From Platanthera guangdongensis (taxonomy: Eukaryota > Streptophyta > Magnoliopsida > Asparagales > Orchidaceae): a stretch of DNA of 64,000 nt. The stretch lies in contig CM077163.1 of NCBI GenBank assembly GCA_039583875.1, forward strand, positions 232,864,646 through 232,928,645. The letters run 5' to 3'. A program made the translations under genes and the position numbers. This document shows positions 54,071 to 64,000 of this stretch, in pieces. The notes beneath the pieces were generated by a model. That model was not told the origin of the DNA. It made no database searches and worked only from the letters and a program-made list of their open reading frames with translations. Position 1 is the stretch's first letter, and every line of letters starts with the position of its first letter.

Positions 54071-57007
54071 ATGGCAGTTTCAGTCGCAATCTTGACAGCT
54101 ATGAAATTTGATACAGGCTTTGATATAGACATGGATTCCTTTGATAACAGCAATCAAATCTTCAAGGATATTCTGGAACTTTTCAAGGACCAACACTTAG
54201 TTACCATAATGACTACAAGGATCAAATTGGCCGCAAATGAAATAAAGGAATGAGTGTATACTGCCCACAATCTGGATCAGAACACAGTGATTGGAACCAT
54301 CTCAGGAACTCAGGTACCTTTAACACCTGTTGTTTTGACAGAGGTTTTTCAATTGAATTCTGGAGAAGATTCTGTTGAGCTTTCTGGAGAAGAGTTTTCC
54401 CTTATGCTTGAGAGGATGGGACATTTAGAAGCTAACCCTAGTAAATTGCTTAAGAAGAATCTGTCAGTTGAGTACAGATTTCTTGCTGATGTAGTTGGGA
54501 AAGTGTTGTTGGCAAAACACTCAGCTCATGATACCATATCTAGGTATCAGCTCTGTTTGATGGGTGCCCTGGTGGACAAGAAGCAGCTGAACTGGGGAGA
54601 AGTGTTCTTTGATTTAATCAAGAAGAAAATTAACAAGAACTTTGTTAATTTTGGGAGGATTTTAGGGTTGTTTCTTCACAACAAATGCCCTGAACTGCTT
54701 GTTTCCAGTGGGATGCACATCAATGCCTCCAAGAGGCTTACCTGTGCCCTATTTGGGAAATGGGACAGGCAGATTGTAAAGCCCAGCAGACCCTCTGCAA
54801 TCTCTTCTTCAAGCACAAGGACTACTTCAGTCTCTTCCCCTCAGATTTCTGCCCCTGCAGAAGATTTGCCTGCTTCATCTCCTCCTTCTCCACCTATTGT
54901 TTCATCTACAACAGTCACATCCACCATCACAATTTCATCCCTCATTTCCATCTCATCTCCAACTTCAATCCCTTCTCCAACTCCACCATTAACTGAAGAA
55001 ATCTTCCATCCACTACATCACTACCCACACATGGACATTGACTCATCATCTCATATTCCATCTTTCACTCTTCTAGATGATTCCTATATAGATGATTCTC
55101 CTTCATCCCCTCCTGAGCCACCATCATCATCCACTTCTTATCAACAGTTACTTCAGGACATAATTGCTCAACCATCATTCACACCATTCATTTCCATTTC
55201 ACTATCTTCCATCTCCACAATTCCAATATCTCAACCATCACTTCCACCATCCATAGTCTCTCCAACAACATCTCCTGCTGCTCCAACCCTCATCTCTACC
55301 TCATCCATCTCTACCTCTACTCAAGTCCCTCTTGAGCAAGTAGACCTTCCAGCTGTTGCAGACAAGCTATATGAGCTGATAGCTCCAAGGCTATCACTAC
55401 TGCTGGAGACCTCTTTGGCTCCACTTCTGAAAACAGTTCAGGAGCTGTCTGTCAGGCTATCCTCTTTTCTTCCTCCTCAGGCAATTCCTTTTATTGGGTG
55501 CCTTGATCCAGTTCTCACTGAATCTAGGCAGGGGGAGATGCCTTATGAAGCTGAGAGATTGCCTGCTGCAGTAACTTCAGACCAAGCTCCAGTTGCTCCA
55601 GTTGCAGTCATTACAGTGGACCTCAGGTCACTATTATCAATATTTGATTCTGTGTACTTTAGATGTCTTCCAGTCCAGCATACTGAAGATCTTACTAAGG
55701 CCATTGTGTCTATTTCCAGCTGTGACCCCAGCTTAATAAGTTCTTATGTAAATTCCTTCAATTACTTCAATGCTGTGGACAGTGCTCCTTCTATTTCTGT
55801 TTCTGTTGCTCCTACTGCTGCTGTTGATGTTTCAGCTAGTTCAGTTGCTGTTGTTTCAGTTTCTGAAGATATGCATATGACAGAGGCAATTGTGTTTGAG
55901 CCTGCTGTATCTGAGCCTACTGTTTCTGAAATTTTTATATCTGAACCTGCTGTTATAGGTTCTTCTGCCAGTGTTGCTTCTACTCTAATTCATGCTACTG
56001 TTGTTGCTCCTGTTGATGTTTTTGTTGTCTCTTCTGCTCAGTCTCAACAACAGAAAGAATATATCAAGAGGATTGATGCAGTGTATGATAATCCACAAAG
56101 CTCAGACAGTGATCAGTTTAGGACTGACTCTGATGATTCCTCTACAACAATTGCAAGGAAAAGGAAAGCAAGAAGCAAGGCCATGAAGAAAGTTCCCCCA
56201 GAGAAGGTGAAAGATACAAATGATATTCCATATTATATATTACATGATTGCCCTATTACAGAACCATGGATGCAGTACTCCAGGAATCAGCTGAAAGCCA
56301 TGAAGAAGAAAAGAAAGTATGACAAAGGATCATCTCATTTCAATCCTCCTCCTCCTCCTCCTTCTCCTGATGCAGGTACAGGTGGTAGTTTTGCCTTTCA
56401 ATCTACTGCTAGAAGCCAAAGTTCATATCAATCTCAAGGAAGATCTCAGTACAGAGGAAATCAGTCTAGAGGTTACCAGTCCAGAAGAGGACAATACAGA
56501 GGAAATCAAAGAGAACTCAAAGTGTATTCTAAAGGATATTCCAGGCAACATCCCTATCAAAGGGAAGGACAAGGTCCCTCTGACACTACTTCTGGTCCTT
56601 TCCCTTATAAGCTTAAAAATCTAGTCTCTTACAGAGCTCCTCCTGATAATTCTTCAAACAGATATGAGCCTCCTATTCCATTTGAAGACCCAGAAAATAA
56701 TCTCACTTCATGGACTGCCAGAATGAAAGAGTTGGCTGCACTAAACCAAATCAAGAAGGCTAGAGAACAAGGAAAAGATACATCTAATATCACTACTCTA
56801 TCAGATCAAAGAAAGAAAGAACTTGAGAGATACTCTTTCAGCAAATTCTTTGATTCAGAAAGTTATATGAAGCTGCACCCAGAAGCTGTAGTCCCCAGGC
56901 CAAAGCATCAAACTTCTCTAGGTGCAGCTGATGACAGAAGATCCAAGAAAGAAGCTTTCAACCCTAACAGAGAAATAGTTCTCATAAAGAGCAAGGAAAA
57001 GGAATGA
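54071..57007 (+). pseudogene. Third ORF of the Sirevirus-like element (env-like by position)
   Basis: A frame of 979 codons starts at ATG 54071 and is interrupted only by TGA at 54251-54253. After the stop it is open for 917 codons to 57007. The first 180 or so residues form a compact, helix-rich domain that resembles the plant-transposon-associated domain of similar ORFs. A long Ser/Pro/Thr-rich region (about residues 240-430 of the whole frame), an Ala/Val/Ser-rich part, a Lys/Arg patch (about 56150-56200) and an Arg/Gly/Tyr/Gln-rich region (about 56400-56540) follow. No signal peptide or transmembrane helix is visible, so an envelope role is not supported. The basic RG-rich part suggests nucleic-acid binding (inference). 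Confidence 0.7.
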
Positions 57008-57144
57008 TTCTGTAAGATGACAGTAAATTTGTTTTCTGACTATCTGTGATAATGTCTGTGTTTCTGCAATGTTTTGTTTGTTACATTTCTGCATTGTATG
57101 TTTTTATTTTTCCAATGTCTATAAATAGTAATCCTAACCCAAAT

Positions 57145-57154
57145 AGGGGGAGAT
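57145..57154 (+). other. Polypurine tract of the Sirevirus-like element
   Basis: AGGGGGAGA followed by TT precedes the TG of the 3' LTR at 57155. It primes plus-strand synthesis in this class. Confidence 0.8.
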
Positions 57155-58668
57155 TGTTGTAACACCCTATTACTGATTTGGGCAAGGATCACTATGTCCT
57201 TTAGGAAATTTATTTTGACCTCCTTGTATAGATCTAAAGGTCAATTAGTTTAAGTCTAAGGGTTAGTATTTAGGTTTGTAAGCTGCCTTCAAGACCCTCA
57301 AGACCAGATATTTCAGTTCAGGAGACTAAGTCATTTTGTCGAGCTCAGGACGACGAATCGTCGAACTCCATTCGACGATCTCTGAGCTCACTTCGACGAA
57401 TCGTCGAACTCCATTCGACGATCTCTGAGCTCACTTCAACGAGTCGTCGAACTCCATTCGACGATCTTCGAGCTTAGATCGACATTCTTGTCTCTAGTTT
57501 GTTTCCCTATCTCTAAACTCAGTTCGACGATAGTTGAGCTCAGATCGACGATTTTTGTTTCAGTCTAAGACCAGTCTTTGAGCTCAGTTCAACGATAGTC
57601 GAGCTCAGGTCGACGTTTTTCTGGAGAGATCGACATTTTTCAAGATTCAAATTCAGACAGTTATGGAATTATTCCCAGCATTTATTTCAAGGATCTTGTA
57701 GCCGTTTCAATTAATCTGGAGCAAGTTTCAAGGGAATTTTAAAGGAATGTTTTAGTGGACTTTCCTCTTGAAGACAAAATGCAGTTAAGGAAGTCATTTA
57801 TGACAGGCTAACGGCTATCTTGGACAGATAATTATTCTATTCAGATCTAAGGAATAAAAGAATTATTCATATTTTGTTGGTTAAGAAGAACAAAAAAAAG
57901 AGAAAGAGTTGCAGATATTCACAGACAGAATTCATACAGGAACACACATCACTGAAGGAGATCAATATTCTAAAATTTCTAGATCCCTTTTGATTCCAGT
58001 GTTCAAAGGCCATTATCATTCAAGACTCCAGACAACACACATTTCAGCTGCTGCTGGAATCATCTTTTGTTGGAGATCAAATCTTCTGAAGGCCTATCAC
58101 CCTACTGCAAAGCTTCACTTCCTGAACAACTATAGATCTCAGGGGGAGCTTTGACAACATCCAGTATCTTCTCTCTGATTGTTGACAGAGAAGATCATCT
58201 CACCTCTCTCTCTCTCTGTAAAGAGTTTATCAAACTCCCTTCAAAAGTTTGTGTTGGTTTCTGAGAACTTATCAAAACTCAGTGGTGGCAAGACACCTGA
58301 TCAAAAAATCTGGTTTGGTTTTTGAGTACCTTATCAAAAGCTCATTGGTGCCCAGGACACCTGATCAACTCATCCTGCAGTGGATTCCTACCTAGGGTGG
58401 TAGAAGAGTGGATGTACCCAGATTGGTTGGGGAACCACTATAGCTCCTTGTGTCATCTGGTTGCTTATTTTCTTTTGTTTTCTGGCTGTGGTTTGTGATT
58501 GTTCTGTGATTGCTTTGTAATTAGATAGTTGCTGTGTTTGCTGTATTTCATTTGCTTCCTTGTTCACTTAGGAATACAACAAGAGTTGTAAAAAGTTTTT
58601 AGCAAGCACCATACTCTATTCACCCCCCCCCCCCCTCTAGAGTATATCAGATCTAACCTGCACTTTCA
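57155..58668 (+). repeat. 3' LTR of the Sirevirus-like element
   Basis: 1514 bp, from TGTTGTAACACC to CACTTTCA. It matches the 5' LTR with scattered, mostly transition, differences. The poly-C run near its end is longer than in the 5' copy. Confidence 0.9.
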
Positions 58669-61600
58669 GGCTCCTTTATGATTTTTTTTGTGTTTTTGTC
58701 TAGAGGTTTATTTAGGGGTTCATTTAGAGGATTATTTAGGAGTTCATTTAGGAGTTTATCTAGGAATTTTTCTAGGGGCTCATCTAATATTTCATTTAGG
58801 GGTTTATCAAGGAGTGAATCTAGGTGTTTATTTGTGTGCTCATCTAAGGGTTCATTTAGGAGTTTATATAGGGGTTCCTATAAGGATTTATCTAGAAGTT
58901 CCTATAGGGATTTATCATAGTGTTCATCTAGGAGTTCATCTGTGTATTTATTTAGGGGGTTAATCTTGAGGTTCATCTAGGGGGTTATCCAGTAATTTAT
59001 CTAGAGGTTTCTTTAGGGATTCATCTAGGAGTTCATCTATAAATTTATCTATGGTTTCATATATGGGTTTATCTTGGGGATAATATAGGGTTATCTAGGG
59101 GTTCATCTATGGGTTTATCAAGGTTTTTATTTATGTGTTTATCTAACAGTTCATCTAGAGGTTTCTCCAAGAATTCATCTAAGGGTTTATCTGGGGGTTA
59201 TCTAGGGGTTTCATATAAGGGTTTTTTAGATGAACCCCTGAATAAACCCTTAGATAACTCTCTAGATGATCCCCTAGATGAACTCCTAGATAAATCCTAG
59301 ATGGACCCATAGATGAACACCTAGATAAACCCTTAGATGAACCCCTAGATAAACCCTTAGATGAACCCCTAGATAAACCCATAGAGGACTTCCTAAGTAA
59401 ACATATAGATGAACCCGTAAATAAATGATCATCTGGGGGGTTTATCCATGAGTTCATCTATGGGTTTATCTAGGGGTTAATTTAGGGGGTTCATCTAATG
59501 GATTATCTTGGTTTATCTAGGGATTTATCTAGGTGAACCTAAGGGATTATCTGGGTTCATCTAGGGGTTCCTCGAAGGGTTTATCTAGGGGGTTCATAAA
59601 TGGGTTCTTTTAAGGGTTCATCCAAGGGTTCATTTAGATATTTATCTAGAAGTTCATCTACGGGTTTATCTTAGGGATCATCTAGGGCTTCCTCTAGGGG
59701 CTTATGTAGGGTTTTATCTAGGGTTCATCTAGAGTTCATCTATGTGTTCATTGAGGTTTATCTAGGGTTTCATCTTCAATTTTATTTAGGGGTTCATCAT
59801 GGGTTTATCTAAGGTATTATGTAGGGTTTTACCTAAGGGTTAATCTGCGATTTGTCTATGGGTTCATCTTGGGATTTATCTAAGAGTTTATCTAGGTGTT
59901 CATCTAAGATTTATCTAGGGTTTCATCTCAGGCTTCATCTAGGAATTTATCTATGGATTTATATAAGTGTTTATCTAAGGTGTTCCTATAAGGATTCATC
60001 TTTAGGTTCATCTAAGGTTTTATTTAGTGGTTTATCAAGGTGTTTATCTTGAAGTTTATCTAGAGGTTCATTGAGGTTTATCTAGGGATTCATCTAGGAG
60101 TTCTTAAAGGGTTTTATCTAGTAGTTCATCTTGGAGTTTATCTAGGTATACATATAATGGTTTATTTATGAGTTTACTAGAGGTTTATCTATAGGTTTTT
60201 ATATAAAATCCCCTTGATAAACCCCTAGATGAATCTCTTGATAAACCCATAGATAAACCCTTAGTTGAACCCCTAAATAAGGCACTTTAAGAACTACTAG
60301 TTAAACCTCATCGAAACCCTAGATAAACTCTTAGAGAAACCCTAGAAGAAACACTAGATGAACCACTTAGATGAACCCCTAAATAAATGATTAGATAAAC
60401 CACTAAATAATAATTAATATGTTTATCTAGGGATTTATCTAGGAGTATCTAGATTTTTCTCTTGAGGTTCATCAAGGGGTTCCTATATGGGTTTATCTTG
60501 GGGTTCATTTAGGGGTTCATCTTTGATTTATCTAGGGGGTACCCCTAGATAAATCAAAGATAGACAGGATTTATTTATGGGTTTATCTAGGGTTTCATTT
60601 GGTTATTTATCTAGGGGTTTATCTAGTGGTTCATCTATGGGTTCATTTTATCTAGTGATTTATCTATGGGGTTTATATAAGGATTCATTGAGGGGTTCAT
60701 CTAAAGGTATATCTAGGGGTTCATCTAGGGATTTATAAAGGGTTTCATCCAAGGGCTTATCTGGGAGATCATCAATGGATTTATCTAGGAGTTCATCTTG
60801 GGGCTTATCTAGGAGTTTGTCTACGTGTTCATCTAGGAGTTCATCTAGGCGGTTCATCTGGGGGTTCACCAATAGGTTCATCTAGTTGGTTATCTAGGGA
60901 GTTCATCTAGGGTTTTATCTATGGTACATCTAGAGTTTATCTAGGTTTTCCTCTAGGAGTCCATCTAGGGGTTTATCTAGGGATTTATCTAAGTTTTCAT
61001 CTAGGGGTTTATTTAAAGGTTCCTATAGGGGTTCCTCTAAGAATTTCTCTTGTGGTTCTGATAGGGGTTTATCTAGGGATTCATATATGGTCTTATAAAT
61101 GGGTTTGTCTAGGTGTTCATCTAGAGGTTCATCTACAGGTTTATCTAGGGATTTATTTAAGAGTTCATTTAGAAGTTTATTTTGGGATTCATTTAGGGTT
61201 ATCTAGGAGGACGTTCCTCTAAGGATTTATCTAGGGATTTATTTAGGTGTTTATTTGGAGGTTTTTCTAGGGATTTTCCTTAAAGTTTATCTACGAGTTA
61301 TTATATGAGTTTATCTATGGATTTATCTAGGGGGTTCATTGCGAGGTTTATTTAGGGGTTTAGCTCAAGATCTATATAATGGTTCATCTATGGGTTTATC
61401 TAGGATTTCATTTAGGAGTTCATCTAGGAGTTCACATTGAGTGGCTCATTAGGAGTTTATCTATGAGTTAATCTAGAGGTTTATCTAGGGATTTATATAT
61501 GGGTTTTTTATAAGTTTATCTAGGTTTTATCTAGGGGTTTTCCTAGGGGGTTCATCTAAGTGTTTATTTCGGGATTTATCTGAGTGTTCATTTAAGGGTT

Positions 61601-64000
61601 CATTTAGAGGTTTATCTAGAGATTTATCTAAGTGTTCATCTAGGAGTTAATCTAGGGTTCCATCTAGGGATTTATCCATGAATTCATATAAGGGTTCCTT
61701 TAGGAGTTCATCTAGGAGTTTATTTAACCCCTAAAGAAACCCTAAATAAACCCCAAGATAAAACCCCAAATAAACCCCTAAATAAATCCTAGATAAATCC
61801 TAGATAAATCCTTAGAGGGACCCCTAGATGAACCCCTATAAGAATCCCTAAATGAACCCCAAGATAAACCCCAAGATAAACCCCCTAAATAATCCCATAG
61901 ATAAACCCCTAGATATACCCCTACACCTCAGGATAAACTCCTAGATGAATTCCTAGATAAACCCATCGATAAACTCCTAGAAGAACCCCTAGATAAACTC
62001 ATTGACGAACCCCTGATAAAACCCTAGATAAATCCATTGATGAACCCCTAGATAAATTCATAGTTAAACTCTAAGGGTTTATCTTGGGGTTCATCTAGGG
62101 GTCATCTAAGAGTTCATATGTGGGCTCATCTTGGAGTTTATCTAGGGGTTTATCAAAAAAACTTATTTAGGGAATTATCTAGTAATTATCTAAAGAGTTT
62201 ATATAATGGGTTTATCTTTAGGTTCATCTAGGTGTTCATCTATGAGTTTATCTAGGTGGTTCATTTAGGGTTTCATTTGAGGGTTCCTATAGATGTTCAT
62301 CTAGGGTTTCTTGTAGGGGTTCATGTAGTGGTTTAATTAGAAATTCATTTAGGGGTTCTTATAAGGGTTCCTCTAAAGATTTATCTAGGATTTCAACTGG
62401 GGTTCATCCAGGGGTTCATTTAGGAGTTTATCTAAAAGATTATATAGAGGTTTATATATGGGTTCCTATACGAGTTGTCTAAATGATCATTTTGGTGTTC
62501 CTCAAGGGGTTTACCAAGGGGTTTATATAAGGGTTTCTTTAGGGGTTCATCTATTGGTTTATTTATTTATTTATTTATTTTGGGGGGCGGGGTTTATAGG
62601 GGTTCATCTAGTGGTTCCTATATGGGTTCCTCTAAGGATTAATATAGGGGTTTATCTAGGGTTTCATTGCATGGTTTATCTAGTTATTTATCTATAAGTT
62701 CATTTAAGGGTTTATTTAGATAATTATTTAGGGGTTCATCAAAAGATTTATCTAGGGGTTCATATAAATTTTATCTATGGGTTCCTCTTAGGTTCATCTA
62801 GGGGGTCATGTATTGGTTTATTTGGTGGTTTTAGGGGATCATCTAGTGCGGTTCATCTTCGATTTCTTCTTGGGATTTATCTAGTGGTTCATTGAGGGGT
62901 TTATCTAGGTATTTATCTAAAAAATAATTCAGGGATCATCTAGGGGTTTATCTAGAAGTTCATCTGCGAGATTAATCTAGAGGTTTATCTAGGGTTTTAC
63001 CTAGGGTTATCTATAAATACATCTAGTTGTTCATCTTGTGGTTTATCTTTGGGTTCATTTAAGGGTTTATCAAGAGGTTTATCTAGGAATTCAACTAAAA
63101 GCCCCAGCTCCTAGATAGAACCCTAGATAAACCCTCTAGATGAATCCTTAGATAAACCCCAACCCCTAGATAAAGCCTTGGGAAAAATCCTAGATGAACT
63201 CCTAGATGAACCCTTACATAAATCCTTAGAAGAACCACTAAATGAATCCCTAGATGACCCACCTAGATAAACCCCAACCCATAGATAAAACCCTATATAA
63301 ATTCGTAGTTAAACTCATGGATGAATCTCTAGATGAACTCTTAGATAAACCACTTGATTAACCCCTTAGATTAACCCCTAGTAAATGAATCACATAGATG
63401 AACATGTAGATGAACCCCCTAGATAAATCCCTAAATGAACCACTAGATGGACCCCTATAAGTTCATATATAGGTTAATTAAGGGGTTCATCTAGGGGTTT
63501 ATCTAGGGGTTTATTTAGGGGTTGATCTAGTGGTTTATTTGAGGGTTTATCTAGGGATTCATTTAGGGGTTCATCTTGGGAATCATCTAGTGTTTATCTA
63601 GGCATTTTATCTAGGGTTTATTTAGGGTTTTATTTAACTGATTTATCTAGGGGTTTATCTAGGGATTCATCTAGGGGTAAGTCTAGGTGTTTATCTAGGA
63701 ATTCTTTTTAGGGTTTATTTAGTGGTTCCTTTAAGGATTTATGCAGGTGTTTATCTATGGTTCATCTAGGGGTTTATCTTGAGGTTCATATAGGGGTTTA
63801 TTTAGAGATTTATCTATGAGTTTATTTATGGGTTTTTCTAGGAGTTTATCTAGGAGTTTATGTAGGTGTTTATCTAGGGGTTAATCTAGGAGAATATCTA
63901 GGGATCCATCTAGGGGTCATCTAGGGGTGCATCTATGGATTTATCTAAGTGTTTATCTAAGAGTTTATCTATAGGTTCCTCTAAATATTTGTTTATTTGG
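58669..64000. repeat. 12-bp satellite-like array, right part (continues past the window)
   Basis: The same 12-bp units as on the left. Orientation blocks: plus-type to about 59228, minus-type 59229-59427, plus 59428-60207, minus 60208-60417, plus 60418-61728 (with a short minus patch near 60540-60560), minus 61729-62071, plus 62072-63109, minus 63110-63460, plus 63461-64000. A TTTA microsatellite and G run lie at about 62556-62592. No gene is present. Confidence 0.9.

Larger units (their letters stand above)
46829..58668 (+). mobile_element. Sirevirus-like Copia element, near complete
   Basis: An 11,840-bp element with 1.51-kb LTRs and a perfect target-site duplication GGCTC (46824-46828 and 58669-58673). 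It has a tRNA-Met primer site, gag, a pol in Copia order and a third large ORF after pol. A polypurine tract (AGGGGGAGA, 57145-57153) precedes the 3' LTR. Length, order and the extra ORF fit the Sirevirus (SIRE/Maximus) lineage. By eye the LTRs differ at about 40 positions, roughly 97% identity, mostly C/T and G/A changes. It is the youngest large insertion here, but is inactivated by stops, frameshifts and a small deletion in pol. Confidence 0.9.

Noticed and set aside
53801..54089. Minus-strand Arg/Ser-rich frames
   Set aside because: Shadow frames of the hairpin repeats in the pol-ORF3 spacer, with no independent support.

Overview
This is nuclear DNA of a flowering plant. Nearly all of it is retrotransposon sequence, with LTR elements nested inside one another, plus a long satellite-like array. 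The plant call rests on tRNA-iMet type primer-binding sites, Copia and Gypsy polyproteins of plant type, a Sirevirus-like Copia element, two copies of an Au-type SINE, and two exons of an intron-rich gene. There are no bacterial, organellar or CRISPR features. Most open frames are decayed transposon pieces or chance frames in repeats.

Layout. 1-1215: tail and LTR of a Gypsy element. 1630-16343: a nest of three LTR elements later rearranged by an inversion of about 12 kb. Element D (LTRs 6847-7317, and 8647-8756 plus 1630-1973) was hit in its 3' LTR by Copia element B (8757-13643). B was hit 4 bp from the end of its 3' LTR by Copia element AC. AC now lies in two pieces, 1978-4360 (+) and 13645-16343 (-). 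A 139-bp MITE sits in the second piece. 16378-20250: degenerate Gypsy element with an Au SINE at 19260-19447. 21221-21403 and 41836-42168: two exons of a UDP-GlcNAc-pyrophosphorylase-like gene, separated by a 20.4-kb intron. That intron holds a probable solo LTR (21534-29584) carrying a non-autonomous Gypsy element (21952-28457), which itself carries a hAT-like element (27382-28018). It also holds a nest of related CT-rich LTR elements (29.9-38.3 kb) containing a gag-only element and a 1.5-kb solo LTR, and a 1.9-kb non-autonomous LTR element (39193-41084).

42891-64000: a diverged 12-bp satellite (units like TTTATCTAGGGG and TTCATCTAGGGG) in blocks of alternating orientation. It is interrupted by a 215-bp hAT-like MITE (45691-45905) and by a nearly complete Sirevirus-like Copia element of 11.84 kb (46829-58668, TSD GGCTC). 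That element has gag, pol and a third large ORF, and carries CpG-rich hairpin repeats.

The only host gene evident is the pyrophosphorylase-like one. Everything else is mobile or repetitive. The most informative observations are the inversion-split Copia element, whose halves are matched by a shared target-site duplication, and the hairpin minisatellite found in the Sirevirus and, in related form, in an unrelated solo LTR.
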